Origin: Desulfobacterales bacterium
GTDB taxonomy: Bacteria > Desulfobacterota > Desulfobacteria > Desulfobacterales > SURF-7
Length of the DNA: 43,028 nt
Assembly (NCBI GenBank): GCA_018693105.1
Contig: JABHLN010000021.1
Location: forward strand, 1-43,028
Reading direction: 5' to 3'
The translations under genes were made by a program, and so were the position numbers. Shown in pieces: positions 42,081 to 43,028 of the stretch (the first letter of the stretch is position 1; the number at the start of each line of letters is the position of its first letter). The notes under the pieces were generated by a model, which was given only the letters and a program-made list of their open reading frames with translations, did no database searches and had not been told where the DNA came from.

Positions 42081-43028
42081 AAAGTCCCGGGGTCTATATC
42101 AACATTATCATCCAAAAAACGGTATAACGTGGCCCTGCCGACACCAAGCAATCTGGCTGCTTTTGCCTTGTTTCCACCTGCCTTTCCAAGTGCAGTTTTT
42201 ACAATCTCAATATCAAGCTTTTTCGATGGCCCTCTTTTTATTCCGTCACTCTGCAGCTCTGAAAGCTCCATTGGCAGTTCATGGGGCATTATTTCATTGC
42301 CTTTACATTTTATAGCAGCAAATTGCATTGCATTTTCAAGCTGCCTGACATTTCCGGGCCATTCGTAATCTAACATTAATGCAATAGATGCATCCGAAAT
42401 TGCATACTGCTTATGGCCGTATCTGTCATATATCTGTTGCAAAAAATGATTTGCAAGAAGCGGAATATCATTTTTCCTTTGTCTTAAAGGCGGTATGCTT
42501 ACAGGAATTACATCCAACCTGTAATAAAGGTCTTCACGAAAAGTCCCTTTCTTGACCTCTTTTTTCAAGTCTTTATTCGTTGCACTGATAACACGTGCAT
42601 CAACTAAAATAGTTTTTTCACTTCCGACTTTTTCAATGGAACCTTCCTGGAGAAAACGCAGAAGTTTTACCTGAACATTTTTCGGAAGTTCAGCAACTTC
42701 ATCGAGGAATATCGATCCATTAGCAGCCAGCTCAAACCTTCCTTTTTTGTCACGTACAGCCCCTGAGAAAGAACCCTTTACATGACCGAAAAGCTCACTT
42801 TCAATAAGCCCTTCAGGAAGAGCGCCGCAATTAATGGGTACAAAAGGCGCCCCGCTTCTATGACTTTCATTATGTATGGCTTTTGCAACAAGTTCTTTTC
42901 CGGTTCCTGTCTCACCATATATATTTACAGACATATCGTATAATGCAACATCCCGGATCTGCTGAAAAACCTGAAGCATCTTGCTGTCTCTTCCAATAAT
43001 ATTTGAAAAGCTGTTAAGCTCCCCTACC
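42077..43028 (-). CDS. Sigma-54-dependent transcriptional activator, N-terminus beyond window
   Basis: The open frame continues to the window edge, so the sensor or receiver domain is missing. Visible are the AAA+ domain with Walker A GETGTGKE, the sigma-54 contact loop reading GSFSGA instead of GAFTGA, Walker B FLDEVAEL, sensor I VISATNKDL, the arginine region YYRLDVIPV, the WPGNVRQLEN motif, and a Fis-type helix-turn-helix at the end (NKAKAARLLGVGRATLYR). The target cannot be told; it converges with the membrane protein gene and overlaps it by four bases at the stops. Confidence 0.93.
   Translation of the reverse strand, partial: VGELNSFSNIIGRDSKMLQVFQQIRDVALYDMSVNIYGETGTGKELVAKAIHNESHRSGAPFVPINCGALPEGLIESELFGHVKGSFSGAVRDKKGRFELAANGSIFLDEVAELPKNVQVKLLRFLQEGSIEKVGSEKTILVDARVISATNKDLKKEVKKGTFREDLYYRLDVIPVSIPPLRQRKNDIPLLANHFLQQIYDRYGHKQYAISDASIALMLDYEWPGNVRQLENAMQFAAIKCKGNEIMPHELPMELSELQSDGIKRGPSKKLDIEIVKTALGKAGGNKAKAARLLGVGRATLYRFLDDNVDIDPGTF

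Overview
The window looks like a chromosome segment from an anaerobic, low-GC (estimated by eye, mid-30s percent) member of the Desulfobacterota, most likely a Desulfobacterales-type sulfate reducer. I infer this from the gene content: carbon monoxide dehydrogenase CooS, a flavodiiron protein with rubredoxin, 2Fe superoxide reductase, several rubrerythrins, ferredoxin-linked 2-oxoacid oxidoreductase, ferredoxin-thioredoxin reductase, and a type of interspersed short inverted repeat that I associate with this group. No dsr, apr or 16S gene is present, so the assignment is an inference. There is no rRNA, tRNA or CRISPR array that I can see. Almost all genes between 112 and 38099 are on the minus strand, so that part reads right to left.

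Left part (1-7200): cooS with a translationally coupled small gene of unknown function; an Fe-S/DUF3786 gene enclosed by two inverted copies of a ~138 bp repeat; a small ferredoxin; flavodiiron protein fprA; its rubredoxin; and an NADH:rubredoxin-reductase-like flavoprotein. Together these can form an NADH -> rubredoxin -> O2 (to water) chain. Positions 7259-11637 hold an RND efflux pump and its lipoprotein adaptor.

Oxygen and peroxide defence core (11671-28681): a frameshifted DsrE-like pseudogene, reverse rubrerythrin, a Cys-rich mini-protein, cytochrome bd oxidase (cydAB), flavodoxin plus a rubredoxin-like protein, desulfoferrodoxin, a ferritin-like protein, classical rubrerythrin, a DUF2892 protein, a protein ending in what looks like a desulforedoxin-type Fe(Cys)4 domain, a second ferritin-like protein on the plus strand, a DUF389 membrane protein, a NYN-LOTUS RNA-binding protein, a DHH phosphoesterase, a rubredoxin fused to a DUF2231-type membrane domain, and an extracytoplasmic trio (peroxiredoxin, TlpA-like thioredoxin, small exported protein). 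A short dnaK remnant lies at 29036-29288.

Central carbon and thiol section (29425-38099): an operon for 2-oxoacid:ferredoxin oxidoreductase (korB, fused korA) with two flavoproteins that could link it to NAD(P)H, next to citrate synthase, which suggests an oxidative TCA branch. Then come a two-zinc-ribbon mini-protein and a trxC-glutaredoxin-ferredoxin:thioredoxin reductase operon. The right end (39150-43028) is on the plus strand: a small conserved protein, an SRPBCC-epimerase fusion, a polytopic membrane protein, and, converging on it, a sigma-54 activator cut by the window edge.

At least three families of MITE-like inverted repeats are scattered through the window. In two cases the terminus of one family supplies the stop codon of the neighbouring gene.
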